Shown: positions 1 through 10,610 of the stretch, piece by piece
Numbering within the stretch: the first letter of the stretch is position 1
Layout of the letters: every line of letters starts with the position of its first letter
Assembly: GCA_028583685.1 (NCBI GenBank)
Contig: JAMXIF010000073.1
Location: 5,969,718 to 6,033,717 of the forward strand
Source of the DNA: Petaurus breviceps papuanus
Lineage: Eukaryota > Chordata > Mammalia > Diprotodontia > Petauridae
Direction of reading: 5' to 3'
Length of the DNA stretch: 64,000 nt
Program-made: the position numbers and the translations under genes
Notes under the pieces: generated by a model
The model's database searches: none
The model's input: the letters and a program-made list of their open reading frames with translations, nothing else
Told to the model about the DNA's origin: nothing

Positions 1-101
1 CCTATATGTATATATCTGTACACATATGAATGTGTTTGCATAGACCCTTCATAAAGTCTCCATTCCAGGCTAATTGTTTCCCAATTTCATTTTGTCCTCT
101 T

Positions 102-259
102 TTTTTTTTCCTGCTTTTTGGAGGGGGGAAGGCTGGGGTTTAGCGACTTGTCCAAAGTCACATGGCTAGTAAGTGTTAACTGTCTGAGGCTGGATATGAA
201 CTCAGGTCCTCCTGACTCCAGGGCCAGTGCTCTACTCACTACACTACCTAGCCACCCCT
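102..259 (-). repeat. SINE-B (marsupial tRNA-derived SINE), antisense
   Basis: The reverse complement reads as a tRNA-like head (GGGTGGCTAGGTAG...), a GAGTTCAtATCC box-B-like stretch, the SINE core (CTTACTAGCCATGTGAC) and a CCTTCCCCCCTCC tail. A 14-bp near-perfect target-site duplication, CAT(T/C)TTGTCCTCTT, lies at 88-101 and 260-273, so this is a separate insertion. It sits directly in front of another SINE and may have interrupted its head. Confidence 0.85.
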
Positions 260-273
260 CATCTTGTCCTCTT

Positions 274-490
274 GCTAGGCCTGGGGTCAGGAAGATGCCT
301 TTGTGAGTTCAAATATGGCCTTAGACACTTACTAGCTCTGTAACCCCAGGCAAGTCACAATCCTTTTTGCCTCAGTTTCATCTTCTGTAAAATGAGCTGG
401 AGAAGAATATAGCAAACCACTCCATTATCTTTGCCAAGAAAACCCTAAATGGGGTCATGAAGAGTCAGACACAACCGAACAACAACAACC
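274..490 (+). repeat. SINE-A (marsupial CORE-SINE)
   Basis: The core (TTAGACACTTACTAGCTCTG) is followed by TCTGTAAAATGAGCTGGAG and the diagnostic 3' half AAATGGGGTCATGAAGAG..., ending in an AACAACAACAAC tail. The tRNA-like head is shortened at the border with the preceding SINE. Confidence 0.85.
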
Positions 491-591
491 ACCTCCCTAA
501 CTTCCAGGTATTAGTAAAACAATCCGTTATGTATGGAAAGGACTCCATACATTTCTCTTCCTATTGAAATCCTTTTCCTCCTTTAAGAATC

Positions 592-1044
592 TGTTGTGCA
601 TAAAAGGAGCAAGACAGAAGATTCCCAAGATTAAAATTGGAAGTGGATTTTATTTACCGTGGGACTGCTGGGGTCACATACCCAAATCAGACAGTAACTT
701 GGCATGAACAATATGCCAGTTTTTAAAGCGATTACAATAGTCAGGTTACATAAGCTGAAACTACAATCAGTGATTGGTTAGTGTATATTTGAATTTTCCT
801 AGACTGAACCCCCCCACTCATGAGTCAATTAGGAGAGGGAAGGGAGGGGTAAAAGTTATGCTAAAATGCCTGCTTACAGATCAGTGGAAGGGAAGGGAGG
901 GGTAAAAGTTATGCTAAAATGCCTGCTTACAGATCAAATAAGGGAAGGGAAGGTGGGGTTGTGCTCAACAAATCCAGTTGAGATGCCTGATTCTCCTATG
1001 TAGAAGTGACTACTCTCTCTCTCTGAACACATTTTGATCTCTCA
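592..1044 (-). mobile_element. LTR-like fossil, antisense (probable solo LTR)
   Basis: Read on the minus strand this has the order of an LTR: a U3-like part with a tandem repeat, a TATA-like CTTTAAAAACTGG, an AATAAAATCC polyadenylation signal and a short U5-like end. The ends are TG...CA. A clean target-site duplication was not found: AGAAT occurs next to both ends but is one base off on the left. No internal region is seen beside it. The family is probably class I and the copy is old. The TG/CA ends are my inference. Confidence 0.55.
837..936 (+). repeat. 53-bp tandem duplication inside the LTR-like element
   Basis: A 47-bp block beginning GGGAAGGGAGGGG occurs at 837-883 and again at 890-936, identical by eye, giving a 53-bp period. 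It falls in the U3-like part of the antisense LTR, where duplicated enhancer-type blocks are common in retroviral LTRs. Confidence 0.9.
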
Positions 1045-1091
1045 AGAATTAAAATTTGAATTATAACTACATATTGATAATTTTTTTTCCT

Positions 1092-1190
1092 ACTAGATGG
1101 TCAGCTTCTTGAGGAAAAATCATCTGTTTCACCATCACCAAACAGAACGCCTTGCTCATAATAGGTAGTTAATAAAAGTTTTTGAAGGCT
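1092..1190 (+). repeat. L2/MIR-like 3' end
   Basis: The sequence has the order of an L2 3' end: CTACTAGATGG..., AGCTTCTTGAGG, CTTGCTCATAATAGG, TTAATAAAAG. It is diverged and short. Confidence 0.5.
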
Positions 1191-1324
1191 GAATAATCGT
1201 ACTTAATATGCATTGTTGGGATTCCTTTCATGTCTAGGTTGTGCTAACTGGTCACTGAGGCTTCTTCCAAATCAAATTCTGTAATTCTGTGAATAATAGA
1301 ATTCATGAATAAACATCTCTATTC

Positions 1325-1592
1325 CAAAGGGAGCTAGGCAGTCCAGTGGTACGGATGGAACAATGGGTTTATAGTTAAGAAAGACTTTAATTCAAATTCA
1401 GAAATATACTAGTTGCGTGACCCTGGGAAAGTCATTTCTGCTCTGTCTGCCTCAGTTTTCTTAACTGTCAAATAGAGAATATAATAGCATTTATGGCCCA
1501 AGTGTCCTGGTAAGGATCAAATGAGGATTTATATAATGTACTTAACACAGCACCTGCCACATAGTAGGTATGCAACAAATATTTGTTTCTTT
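1325..1592 (+). repeat. MIR-type CORE-SINE
   Basis: The head is GAGCTAGGCAGTCCAGTGG, the core is CTAGTTGCGTGACCCTGGG, followed by TGCCTCAGTTTTCTTAAC. The 3' part, CACCTGCCACATAGTAGG, is L2-like and matches the MIR/CORE-SINE layout. Confidence 0.75.
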
Positions 1593-2331
1593 CCTCCCAT
1601 GTGTTCAGTATTAGAGATGGTCTTGTTATATATTTAGAAAGTGAAAGGCTCTGTTTTGGATATAGAAACAGGATTCCTGATGCTAGTAGGTCAAAGTTAC
1701 TGCTGAGAAAGGCCAGAAAGATTAATTTGTTTTCCCTAATGAATTGTTTGTTTTATTTAAGTTGTTCTGTACCCTCTGAAATCTTTACACAGATGAGTAA
1801 GGTCAGTCATTCTGATAACACATGATTTATCTGCCCTTTGGAGAATATGCAAACTATGAGCCCATGTGATCATTGGTAAACAAACCAAAAAGCCCTGTCA
1901 AATGATGTCTAGAATGAGATTTCTTTTTAAGCTCACAAATAGAGATGGCAGCAGTTGAACAAATGACATGTTGCTCCTTTCTTTTCATTTCCTCTTAATA
2001 ATTCAAGCTTTAAAAATAGATCCTGTTTATCAAAATTTGACAGTCAGTTCTTGCTTGGACTATCCAATGAGCATATATACATTTTGTCTTGTCTTTGGAC
2101 TGTTTATAGGTATACCCATCAAAAGCATTACCCAGCCTCCTTTAGATTGAATCTGATTGGATGAGATGAATGAATTGAATCAAAGAGAGAAGCTCTGGTT
2201 TGATCAGGACAACTCATGGGGACCATTTCTGACATGACTTTGGTTTAAGGCAGATTTGAGCATCAAGAAACACATCTTTCCAGTTAACCTCCAATATATA
2301 AAAGGAGTACATATTCTCATCATACACTGGC
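1593..2331. other. No recognised feature
   Basis: AT-rich sequence with only short chance ORFs. I see no repeat boundary, splice-supported exon or RNA gene. The last bases form the 5' flank of the half-L1 insertion. Confidence 0.5.
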
Positions 2332-3126
2332 AAAATACCACAGATATGGAGTAGAAGCACGACCCTCCCACGCGGCTCTGGCTTCCACCCTCCCCAATCC
2401 ATGTAAAAAGGGGACTCTAAACAAACTTTGGAGCTGCAGAACCCACAAAATGACACAGAGAAACTAACCTCCCACTGAAAACAGCCCGGCAGGCCAACAG
2501 GAATCGGCCAGCACAACGCTCTGGGAGCTGAGCCCAGCACCACGCCGAGGCTTTAGCCCCAGGGCGGGCCTGACCAGCTGCCAGCCAGAGGGACTCCAGA
2601 TCAGCAGCAGCTGTGGCCATTTCCAGATTTATCAATACATAGATGGGAAGGACAAGGTGAGAAGCCAGTGCAGTCTGGACTTTGGGGCCCAGTAAGTGGG
2701 AGTGCGTGGCTTTTACCCCCAGGGCGAGAAACCGCTGAGCCGCCAGCACAGCCTGCCAGCGCCATGTGGTGGCTTCAGCTCCTGGCCTGCAGAGTGTAGG
2801 GGGACCAAGCACCAGTCTGAGGGGTCATCGCTCTTGCTTTAACCTGCTTGGATCTGGATAGCAGTCTAGGGTGGAGGTCCTGGGGTGTGTGTCCAGCTTG
2901 CCAGAGCATGTGGAGACCTCAGAGAGGGCACCCATCTAATGCCTCTGGCAGCTCAGAAAACCCCAGCATTTGGGACGGAAACTCCCCTGTCTGGTGGCAG
3001 AGTCCTACTGTGGCAATAAGCCCAAAAGTCAAATCATTGAGTGGCAAAGTGAGCAGGCAAAGGAAACAAAGCTGACAGAAGATTCCAATATTACAATCCT
3101 ATTTTGGGGATAAGAAGGAGCAAGGC

Positions 3127-4110
3127 ATGGAACAGGAGGAAATCAGTGAAGTCAGAACTCCTGCACCAAAAGCTTCAAAGGAAAATACAAGCTGGTTACA
3201 GGCCATAGAGGACCTTAAGAAGCAGATAAGAGAAGTGGAGGAAAAATTGGGAAGAGAAATGAGAACAATGCAAGAAAATTATGAAATGAGAGTCAACAGC
3301 CTGACTGAAGAAAATAATACCTTAAAAAACAGACTGACTCAAATGGCAAAGGAGGCTCAGAAAGGCAATGAGGAGAAGAATGCCTTAAAAAGTCGAATTT
3401 GCCAGATGGAAAAAGAATCTCAAAAGGTCACTGAGGAGAATCATTGCTTCAGAATTAGATTGGAGCAAATGGAAGCTAATGACTTTATGAGAAATCAAGA
3501 TGCTATTAAACAGATCCAAACAAACGAAAGAATAGAAGGCAATGTGAAATATCTCATGGGAAAAACCACTGACCTGGAAAATAGATCCAGGAGAGATAAT
3601 TTAAAAATTATTGGACTGCCTGAAAGCCATGACCAAAGTAAGAGCCTGGAAAGCATCCTCCAGGAAGTTCTCAAAGAAAACTGCCCTGATGTTTTAGAAC
3701 GAGAGGGCAAAATAGAGGTTGAAAGAATCCACCGATCACCTCCTGAAAAAGATCCCAAAAAGAAAGCTCCTAGGAATATTATAGCCAGGTTCCAGAATTC
3801 CCACATTAAGGAGAGAATATTACAAGCAGCCAGGAAGAAACAATTTGAATATTGTGGAAACACAATCAGGATAACCCAGGATCTGGCAGCTTCTACACTG
3901 AGGGATCGAAGGGCCTGGAATGTGATATTCCGGAGGTCAAGGGAGCTGGGATTAAAACCAAGAGTCACCTACCCAGCAAAACTGAGTATCATGTTTCAGG
4001 GGAAAATATGGTCATTCAGTGGAATACAGGACTTTCAAGCATTCTTGCTGAAAAAACCAGAGTTGAATAGAAAATTTGACATTCAGATACAAGAAGCAAG
4101 AGAAGCATGA
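3127..4110 (+). CDS. L1-type ORF1 protein of the half-L1
   Basis: This is an uninterrupted 327-residue reading frame, close to the usual length of mammalian L1 ORF1p, an RNA-binding trimeric chaperone that packages element RNA in cytoplasmic ribonucleoprotein. Visible parts, in order: a charged N-terminus (1-20); a heptad-like coiled coil (about 22-120) with internally repeated KNRLTQMAKEAQK / KSRICQMEKESQK blocks; an RRM-like domain (about 150-235) beginning ENRSRRDNLKIIGLPE and including PRNIIARFQNSHIKERIL; and the C-terminal domain (about 240-315) with ITQDLAASTLRDRRAW and LGLKPRVTYPAKL. The start at 3127 (GCATGG context) gives the family's normal N-terminus. The open frame suggests a fairly young copy, or recent selection on the family. 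It is a mobile-element gene, not a host gene. Confidence 0.85.
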   Translation: MEQEEISEVRTPAPKASKENTSWLQAIEDLKKQIREVEEKLGREMRTMQENYEMRVNSLTEENNTLKNRLTQMAKEAQKGNEEKNALKSRICQMEKESQKVTEENHCFRIRLEQMEANDFMRNQDAIKQIQTNERIEGNVKYLMGKTTDLENRSRRDNLKIIGLPESHDQSKSLESILQEVLKENCPDVLEREGKIEVERIHRSPPEKDPKKKAPRNIIARFQNSHIKERILQAARKKQFEYCGNTIRITQDLAASTLRDRRAWNVIFRRSRELGLKPRVTYPAKLSIMFQGKIWSFSGIQDFQAFLLKKPELNRKFDIQIQEAREA

Positions 4111-4162
4111 GAAGGTAAACAGGGAAAAGAAATCATAAGGAACTTATCAAAGTTGAACTATT

Positions 4163-4311
4163 TTTTTTAAAGCAATCGGGGTTGAGTGGCTTGCTTGGGG
4201 TTGCACGGCCAGTTGTTGTTTCTGGGTGTGGTGCTGAGTGTCTTGGCCCGGATTTGATCTGGGTTGTCCCAGCACTGGGGCCGGTGCTCTTGCTCGCTGA
4301 GCCACCTGGCC
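4163..4311 (-). repeat. SINE-C inserted in the half-L1 3' UTR
   Basis: The reverse complement starts GGCCAGGTGGCTCAGCGAGC and ends CGATTGCTTTAAAA. It is flanked by a perfect 14-bp target-site duplication, AAAGTTGAACTATT (4149-4162 and 4312-4325). It must be younger than the half-L1. The same family occurs at 25307-25452 and 63029-63342. Confidence 0.9.
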
Positions 4312-4392
4312 AAAGTTGAACTATTAACATTCCTACATGGAAAAACAATAATTGTAACTTATGAAACTTTTCTCAGTAGTTGAAGGGATTAG

Positions 4393-4393
<1 letters not shown>

Positions 4394-4436
<43 letters not shown>

Positions 4437-4466
4437 ACACATATATACACATATATATATATATCT
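4394..4466. repeat. (TA)n microsatellite
   Basis: A nearly pure TA run with TGTATG and TACACA interruptions, inside the half-L1 3' UTR. Overlapping ORFs are low-complexity artefacts. Confidence 0.95.
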
Positions 4467-5123
4467 TTATATGAGGGTATGCGGGCATGTGAATACATAT
4501 GTGAATGTGTGTATATACGTTTACAGGTATACATAGATAGAGGGCACGGGATCAATTTAACAGGAAGGGATGATACTTAAAAGGTGAAATTAAGAGGTGA
4601 GAGGAATATAATTAGAGGAGATGGGGAGAGACAGAGTGGGGCAAACTATCTCATACAGAAGAGGCAAGGGAAAATGGTTACAATGGAGGGGAAGAATAGG
4701 AAGGCAAAAGGGAATGGGTCAACCTTATTCGTATTGAATCTGGCTTGAGGAGAGAGGGAAATACACACTAAATAGGGGATCTCACCCTCCAGGAGAATAG
4801 GGGGGGAAGGGGATGTGAGGGGGGATGATGGAAGGGAGGGAAGGCTGGGGGGGGGAAGTTGGAAGCACCCACTTTTGAAAAGGGACAGGATCAAAGTAGA
4901 GAATAGAACAAGTGGGAGGTGGGATAGGAGGGAGGGAAATATAGTCAGTCTTTTACAATACATCTACTATGTTATTGTTTTGCATTAGCCGCACATGTAC
5001 AACCTATACTGAAGTGCTTGTCTCCCCAGTGGGGGTGGGTGGAAGGGGGGGGGAAGGGAATGAATCTGGAATTGAAAGTTTTAAAATAAAATATTCAAAT
5101 AGAAAAAAAAATACCACAGATAT

Positions 5124-5465
5124 TTCCCACAAATCAGGCCAGAAGGCAGATGTATTGACATATAGCACAAGGGTAAACAGACCAAGGTTGAGAAAGCACC
5201 AGAGAGATCCTCAATGCATAGATGCTACTATAGCAAGCTAAGATCCACAGAGATGTCTAGAGTTACACAAATACTTTGCTGAAACATAATAATTCACTGA
5301 AAAAGAATCAATACAACTTATTTTTTTAATTCTGTCTTGTGATAGAATTGAATTGCTCTGCATTATAATAAATGAATACAATTTAATCATCTTCCATTGC
5401 AAAATATTTTCATTTATTTTCATTAAATTAATATCTTGACAGAAATAGATGCAATTTGTTGCCTT
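5124..5465. other. No recognised feature
   Basis: This is 3' flank of the half-L1. It is AT-rich with no repeat family recognised. Confidence 0.4.
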
Positions 5466-5610
5466 AGATGAGTGGTTTAGAGGCAAAAGGGACCTCAGAA
5501 GTAATCAAATCCAACTCTATTTTAAATTACGTAAAAGAAAACTGAGGCCGACAGATGTTAAGGGACTTACCCACAGATAGATAATATACGCAAGGACCTT
5601 TGCAAACTTT
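5466..5610 (-). repeat. MIR-type element, antisense
   Basis: AGGGACCTCAGAAGTAATCAA, then AAACTGAGGCC and TTAAGGGACTTACCCA: the familiar antisense MIR order. Diverged. Confidence 0.6.
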
Positions 5611-5639
5611 AAGAATTCTAAGGCCTTCCTTTTTTTTGC

Positions 5640-5815
5640 TTATTTCCTATTACTCCTGTGTGTAGCTTGTTTGTACATAATTGTTTACATATTCTCTCTC
5701 TCAAAAGACTGTGAGCTTGTCAAGGACAAGGACTTCCTTTTGCCGTTCTTTAAATCCTGCTTAGCTCGGTACCTGACACATAGTAGACCCTTAAAAAATT
5801 TTTATTGACTAACTA
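5640..5815 (+). repeat. L2 3' end
   Basis: GACTGTGAGCTTGTCAAGGAC, a GACTTCCTTT block, TACCTGACACATAGTAGA and a TTTTTATTGACTAACTAA end match the L2 3' UTR. Confidence 0.75.
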
Positions 5816-5864
5816 AACACTCTATCAATCTTTGCTATCATTGTTGCTATTGCTGTCACAGTGT

Positions 5865-6000
5865 ATGATGGTTGTCTTTGTGTACATCATCTTCCATTAC
5901 TAGGTTACAAGCTCCATGAGGTCACATGCATCTTTTCCCAGTGCTTAACAGCTCCCTGGATGCAGCGGGAACTTAAAATATTTGGTAAATTGAACTGAAT
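5865..6000 (+). repeat. Second L2-like 3' end
   Basis: TTACAAGCTCCATGAGGTCA followed by CAGTGCTTAACAG and a degenerate AAATATTTGGTAAATTGAA end. Diverged L2 tail. Confidence 0.5.
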
Positions 6001-6079
6001 TTGTTATACTGCCATATATTCTATATTGTAAAAATCGGTAACATTTGTTTTTCTTAAAGAGTTATATGCGTTAATCTAT

Positions 6080-6650
6080 GGAGTGTGAGGGGTGCAGAGC
6101 CCTTTTCGGGGCTGCTCATCCACCTTTGCTATCCACCCACCTTCACCCAATTCTCACCTGTAGCTCCAAGAAGCTGTACATTTACGGTGGTCACACCCTA
6201 GTAAGACCATCTCAGCGGACAGCCTAAACCAGGCTGAGGGTCACTAACAGACCTCAAACCAGTCAGTGAATTAAGGAGCTGTCTATGTCAAGCATGTAAA
6301 TACTTTCCCTCAGAAGAATGGGTAGATTTGTTCCCATTTGTTCCAGTGGCCATTGGAGGCAGCTGAAGCAGGTGTTGTGATGCCCTTGGAGCTTGGCCGG
6401 GCATCACTTGAGCGCTAACTTAGCTGAGTTTAGACATTGGTCAGACATGGACGATGCCAAGGTCATTCACTGAATTCTGTGCCGTGGAGAGTTGTCTTGA
6501 GGTTTTTGTCTTGCCAATGGACTTTGATGACTTTGGAAGAGAGAGTGAGACTGATGACTTTGTGTAACTCTGCTTCACTTAAATACAATGCACTTAAAAG
6601 TAAAGATGTCACTCTGTGATGTCATTGATCCTCTTTAGAAATGAAGCTTA
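6080..6650 (+). repeat. RTE-mobilised SINE (RTESINE-like)
   Basis: The opening GAGTGTGAGGGGTGCAGAGC, the middle GATGCCCTTGGAGCTTGGCC, the block TGGACGATGCCAAGGTCATT, and the end GTGATGTCATTGATCCTC match a long marsupial SINE that I recall being assigned to RTE (BovB-type) LINEs. An antisense 3' piece of the same family is at 20953-21140. The 60-residue ORF inside it has no support as a gene. Confidence 0.75.
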
Positions 6651-6780
6651 GATCTACACTATCCAAGTGGTACTTATATTGCTTCGCATATCTGGTAAAA
6701 TATTGTAATGTATTCTTGTTAGGGAATGAGATGCTTTGAAGAATTAAATATTCTTATTAACAGTTATATGGTCATACAGA

Positions 6781-6990
<210 letters not shown>

Positions 6991-7319
6991 ACCAATAAAT
7001 AAATATATAGATTATATAGTCGGACGTTGAAAGGTCCCTTCCAGCTCTCAATCTATGACCCCACAAAATTATATAATATTGAAACTGTACTGACCATGAT
7101 TTAAATTTTGTGAATTCAGAAGGAAGCCTATCAGCTTGAAGCACCTCTGACTCCTGTTTTGCAAACATACACTATCACTGTACCTTCCACTGAAGTCTGA
7201 CTCTGGTGGAGTGTGGAGGTGACCCCTAGGTTTTTAAACACTATGCCAATGTTCTGCAAACCTTGGAGGGGATCCTACCAAGCAACAGATTTTGAATAGG
7301 GACATGATGATGAATGAAT

Positions 7320-7640
7320 AAATGAGCAAAAAGTAAGCCCTTCTTATGTGCAAAATACTGCTATATTCTGGGGAAGCAAGAAAGGTCCTCCTCTCAGGAA
7401 ACTAACTTAATAATAATAAGAGACAACACCAGAAGGGCAGATGGAAAGACCTGATGGTCCTTAGGTTCCAATGGCAGTTCACATGGTAAGGTCCTATGTT
7501 CTGGAGGAGTGGAGGATGCAGCTAAAGGGCTGCTACATGTGGTTCTTCTCCAAGAGGAGAATAGAGAGTAAAGCCTAGAATCCAGATGGAGAGTAATCCA
7601 GTCTGACTATCATGTAGAGGGGTGATAAGACTGATAAACA
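7320..7640 (-). repeat. Diverged L2-like segment, antisense
   Basis: TTCTTATGTGCAAAATACTG and TCCTCTCAGGAAACTAACTT resemble the antisense L2 3' end (a 'shared end, then ctctcaaggagctc' order). The rest (GGAGGAGTGGAGGATGCAGC...) feels repeat-derived, but I cannot name it securely. Confidence 0.35.
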
Positions 7641-9102
7641 AACATATCTTCTTGAGCATGTTGGCCCATACATCCATCACTTGAGCAATAACTTAGTTTA
7701 GAGAGAAAACTGACTACCAGCTGATTTTTTTTTTTCCTGGATGGGAAATAGTAAAAGAAGGTACGTACTAATATGCAAAGTTTCCAAACTGCAAGTATAA
7801 AGGGAGCACCAATAGAGGGAAAATTCCAGATTGTTGAGGAATTAAAATATCCTTGTATGATAGTTGTGTAAAAGTGCTAGTGAATCTAGAGGCTTCCAGG
7901 AGCCAAGCCAGTTTTTTTCTATCTTCCTTTACACAATGTGGGCAGGTGCGATGAAGGGAAGAGTGTTAAAAAATTTAGTAGCTGAACTTCAAGGAGAATA
8001 AAGGGAATCTGTATTCATGGGCAATGATGGTTGAGTTGCTTTCTGTGCTCTAACATTTATTAACCTTCTGCCCTCCTTCCATGGACCTCGGAATGGGTTC
8101 TTATTACTTTCTTAATGATAGAAGTGTTTGGACCAAGTGTTTCATTATGTGGACAAGCCTGAGCAGCTCCCTAACACACAGCCTTCATCTCTATGAAGCT
8201 AATGCTAACCGGCATTCTCATGTCCTTTGTAGTCAGCAGAAGGACAATAGCACATTAGCCCCATTTCCACATCATGAGAGGAAAGAAAAAAAAATACAAC
8301 TCAGAATGGAAATGAGTAGTGCTGACTGCCATTGCACTGAAGACAGTGGGGATTTGGGGAAGAAGCTATGTATTTGGTCTCACATTAATCAGCCTCTTTA
8401 AATACCCTGTAATTAATTTTGAATAATAAAAGGAGTGTCAGTGAAGCTTAAGGCTAAAAGCAACTTGGAGCCAGGAAGTTGGTGTGCACAATGGTCCTTG
8501 AGCCAACCAGTCAGCTGCGGTATGCCTATTCATTCTAGCTATCTCTCGTGTATTAGATTCAAGTCAAACATCCTCAGAAAAGATCTTGATTGGGGAAAGG
8601 TCAGTATAGACTAGCAATGAAGAAGGCAAGAGTCCCATGTGCCAAAATCCTCTTCCCCTTAGGTGCCTTTGACATTTATTGTGATATGTTGGAAATTATA
8701 TTTGAGCTGAGAAACTGCAGAGTTGTTTAACACATATCCTAGTTTCTTTGGCTACTTCTGTCCTGTTTTGAGAAGATAAGAATAACTACATTTTGCACCT
8801 TTACACAACTAACTCCCTGCAGATGACTTTTCCCATCAGTTCTGCCAGGGATCATGTTTCCCCCAGTGTCTCACTTCTACTGATTCTGTTTATGAATTTT
8901 GTCAGAAGAGAAACCAAAAGACACTAAGTTGAGGGCAAGACTGCTTGTTACAGGCCAGGTTACTGGTTAAAGAAATGTGAGACAGGTATCTGCCTCCAAC
9001 TAATTGTGGAGATAAAATATACATTCATGAAATGACTAAGGAATTATAGAATACAATAATATATAGGATCATTGCTGAAAATTACCCTCTAGATCATTAA
9101 AA
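7641..9102. other. No recognised feature
   Basis: Mixed-composition sequence with a 106-residue chance ORF at 8081-8401 that has no recognisable domain. No repeat borders, exon pattern or RNA gene seen. Confidence 0.4.
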
Positions 9103-9615
9103 TGATAATGGGAATTTGAAGATTTCCCCTGCCCCTTAATAAGCCTAAGGGAATTTGAAGACCTTCCCTGCTTGGAAGGTATACTTGCCCCCAAGTAGGC
9201 TGATTATAATCACATGGAGCCTGTGGTGGGAAGTTTGTTGAAGGGTGGAGCAGAATCCATAGGAAGTTGGGAGTCAGAGCAAGCTAGATGGTTGGAAGGA
9301 GAGGATACTTCTGAGGGAGACAGATAGGATAATAAATAAAAGTTGGCTTGTGGGAAGGCTAAAGGATGCTGTGGCTCTCTGTACTGTTAAGGCTTATTAA
9401 CTTCTATGTTACTATGAAATCAGCTTACTGGTTTTGGGATTTGGTTTTCTTGTATCTGAATAAATGTTTTTACTAGTTTTGGGATCCTGTTTTCTATTGT
9501 CTGAATAAATGTTTTGCTTCTGTTTTCTATGTGAAGAGTCTATTACATTTTGTGATTGAGCAGTATGCCGACATATTTACAGTGGCCATCAGCACAGTGA
9601 ATATTGTGTTGGTGC
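9103..9615 (+). mobile_element. LTR fossil, same family as the element at 52392
   Basis: The left end (TGATAATGGGAATTTGAAGA, then CCCTGCCCC), the repeated TGGTTTTGGG...AATAAATGTTTT block (two polyadenylation-type signals) and the right end (GTGAATATTGTGTTGGTGCT) line up by eye with the LTR at 52392-52931. No internal region follows, so it is probably a solo LTR. It is more diverged and older than its relative. The right border is approximate and no target-site duplication was recognised. Confidence 0.55.
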
Positions 9616-9750
9616 TAGAATCATCTGGTCCCAACTTCAATTTACAAATGAGGAAACTGAGACCAGAAAAGTGAAATGATTTAGCAAAGGTCATACCACT
9701 AAGTAATTTGAATCTATATCCTATGATTCAAAAGCTTACTTTTAAACTAA
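9616..9750 (-). repeat. MIR-type element, antisense
   Basis: GAATCATCTGGTCCCAACTTC, then ACAAATGAGGAAACTGAGAC and GCAAAGGTCATACCACTAAG, the antisense MIR core. Confidence 0.65.
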
Positions 9751-9984
9751 ATTGCCCTTTGAAGAAAACTATTTCCTTGTAACCTTGAACGCAGGACCTT
9801 TGGATAATGACATTGACTCTGTTTTCTAAATTGTCTTGTCTAAATGAGGAGTGCTGCACTACATACATGCTGGTGTTTAGTAAATATTTGTTCAGATGAT
9901 CAGCTTTACATTAATTTGAGAATTAGGCCTCTGAACAGTCCTAAAATTAATACCTACTTTATCAACAAGGGAATTAAAAGTAAG

Positions 9985-10195
9985 GGAAATTGTTTACCTC
10001 TTTAAGAACAGTCTAGCATAATGGAATCCAAAGACTAACCCTCACCCTAACTCTAGAATCCAAAGACTTGCGTATGAATGCAGTCTTTGGAAGTGACTAG
10101 ATGTCTTTGTGTTTCCATTTCCTCATTTATAAAAGAGTTTAGATAATGGTCTCTAAGGTCTCTTTCAAATCTAAATGTATAGTCTCATTTCAAAT
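9985..10195 (+). repeat. MIR-type SINE, 3' part
   Basis: The 3' half is clear: TTTCCATTTCCTCATTTATA followed by GGTCTCTAAGGTCTCTTTCAA. The head is poorly preserved. It contains an internal repeat of AATCCAAAGACT. Confidence 0.5.
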
Positions 10196-10309
10196 GTGAC
10201 AGAATTAGAAATCTAATATAAGACAAATCAATAATTGATTAATAATCTATTCTGCATTGGATTTCTGATTCTGCCACATTTCAAGTATTACTATAGATTT
10301 AAGGCTAAA

Positions 10310-10560
10310 AGGACCACCAGGTAGGTGGATAGCACAGTATATAGAATCCTGGGCCTGGGATCAAGAAGATCAAATTCAAACCCAGCTTCAGACACTTTTT
10401 AGCTGTATGATCCTTGATTAAGTCACTCATCTCTCTCAGTCTCAGTTTCCCCATCTGTGAAATGGGGATAATAACAGAACCTACTTGCCAGGATCATTGT
10501 GAGGACAAAATGAAATAATCATTATTAAGTGTTCTGCATACTTTGAAGTCAAGGGCTGAC
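10310..10560 (+). repeat. MIR-type / CORE-SINE
   Basis: Head GGTAGGTGGATAGCACAGTA, core CAGACACTTTTTAGCTGTAT, then CAGTTTCCCCATCTGTGAAA and GGATCATTGTGAGGACAAAA: a nearly complete CORE-SINE. Confidence 0.8.
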
Positions 10561-10610
10561 TGAGAAGTGCCTAGTCTGCCACTCATCAGTGTCATGTTTG
10601 ACAAGATGGA

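Larger units (their letters stand above)
2348..5107 (+). mobile_element. Half-L1 (HAL1-type) non-LTR retrotransposon, full length
   Basis: The element is bounded by a perfect 16-bp target-site duplication, AAAATACCACAGATAT (2332-2347 and 5108-5123), with a short A-rich tail at 5103-5111. Inside are a GC-rich leader of about 780 bp, one L1-type ORF1 (3127-4110), and a 3' UTR with an AT microsatellite and a G-rich purine tract (about 4790-4935). No L1 ORF2 (endonuclease/reverse transcriptase) follows. An element with ORF1 only and both ends intact fits HAL1, a class known from mammals including opossum. Such an element must borrow L1 reverse transcriptase in trans. A 3'-truncated or internally deleted L1 is the alternative, but the distinct 3' UTR argues against it. 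Confidence 0.85.
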
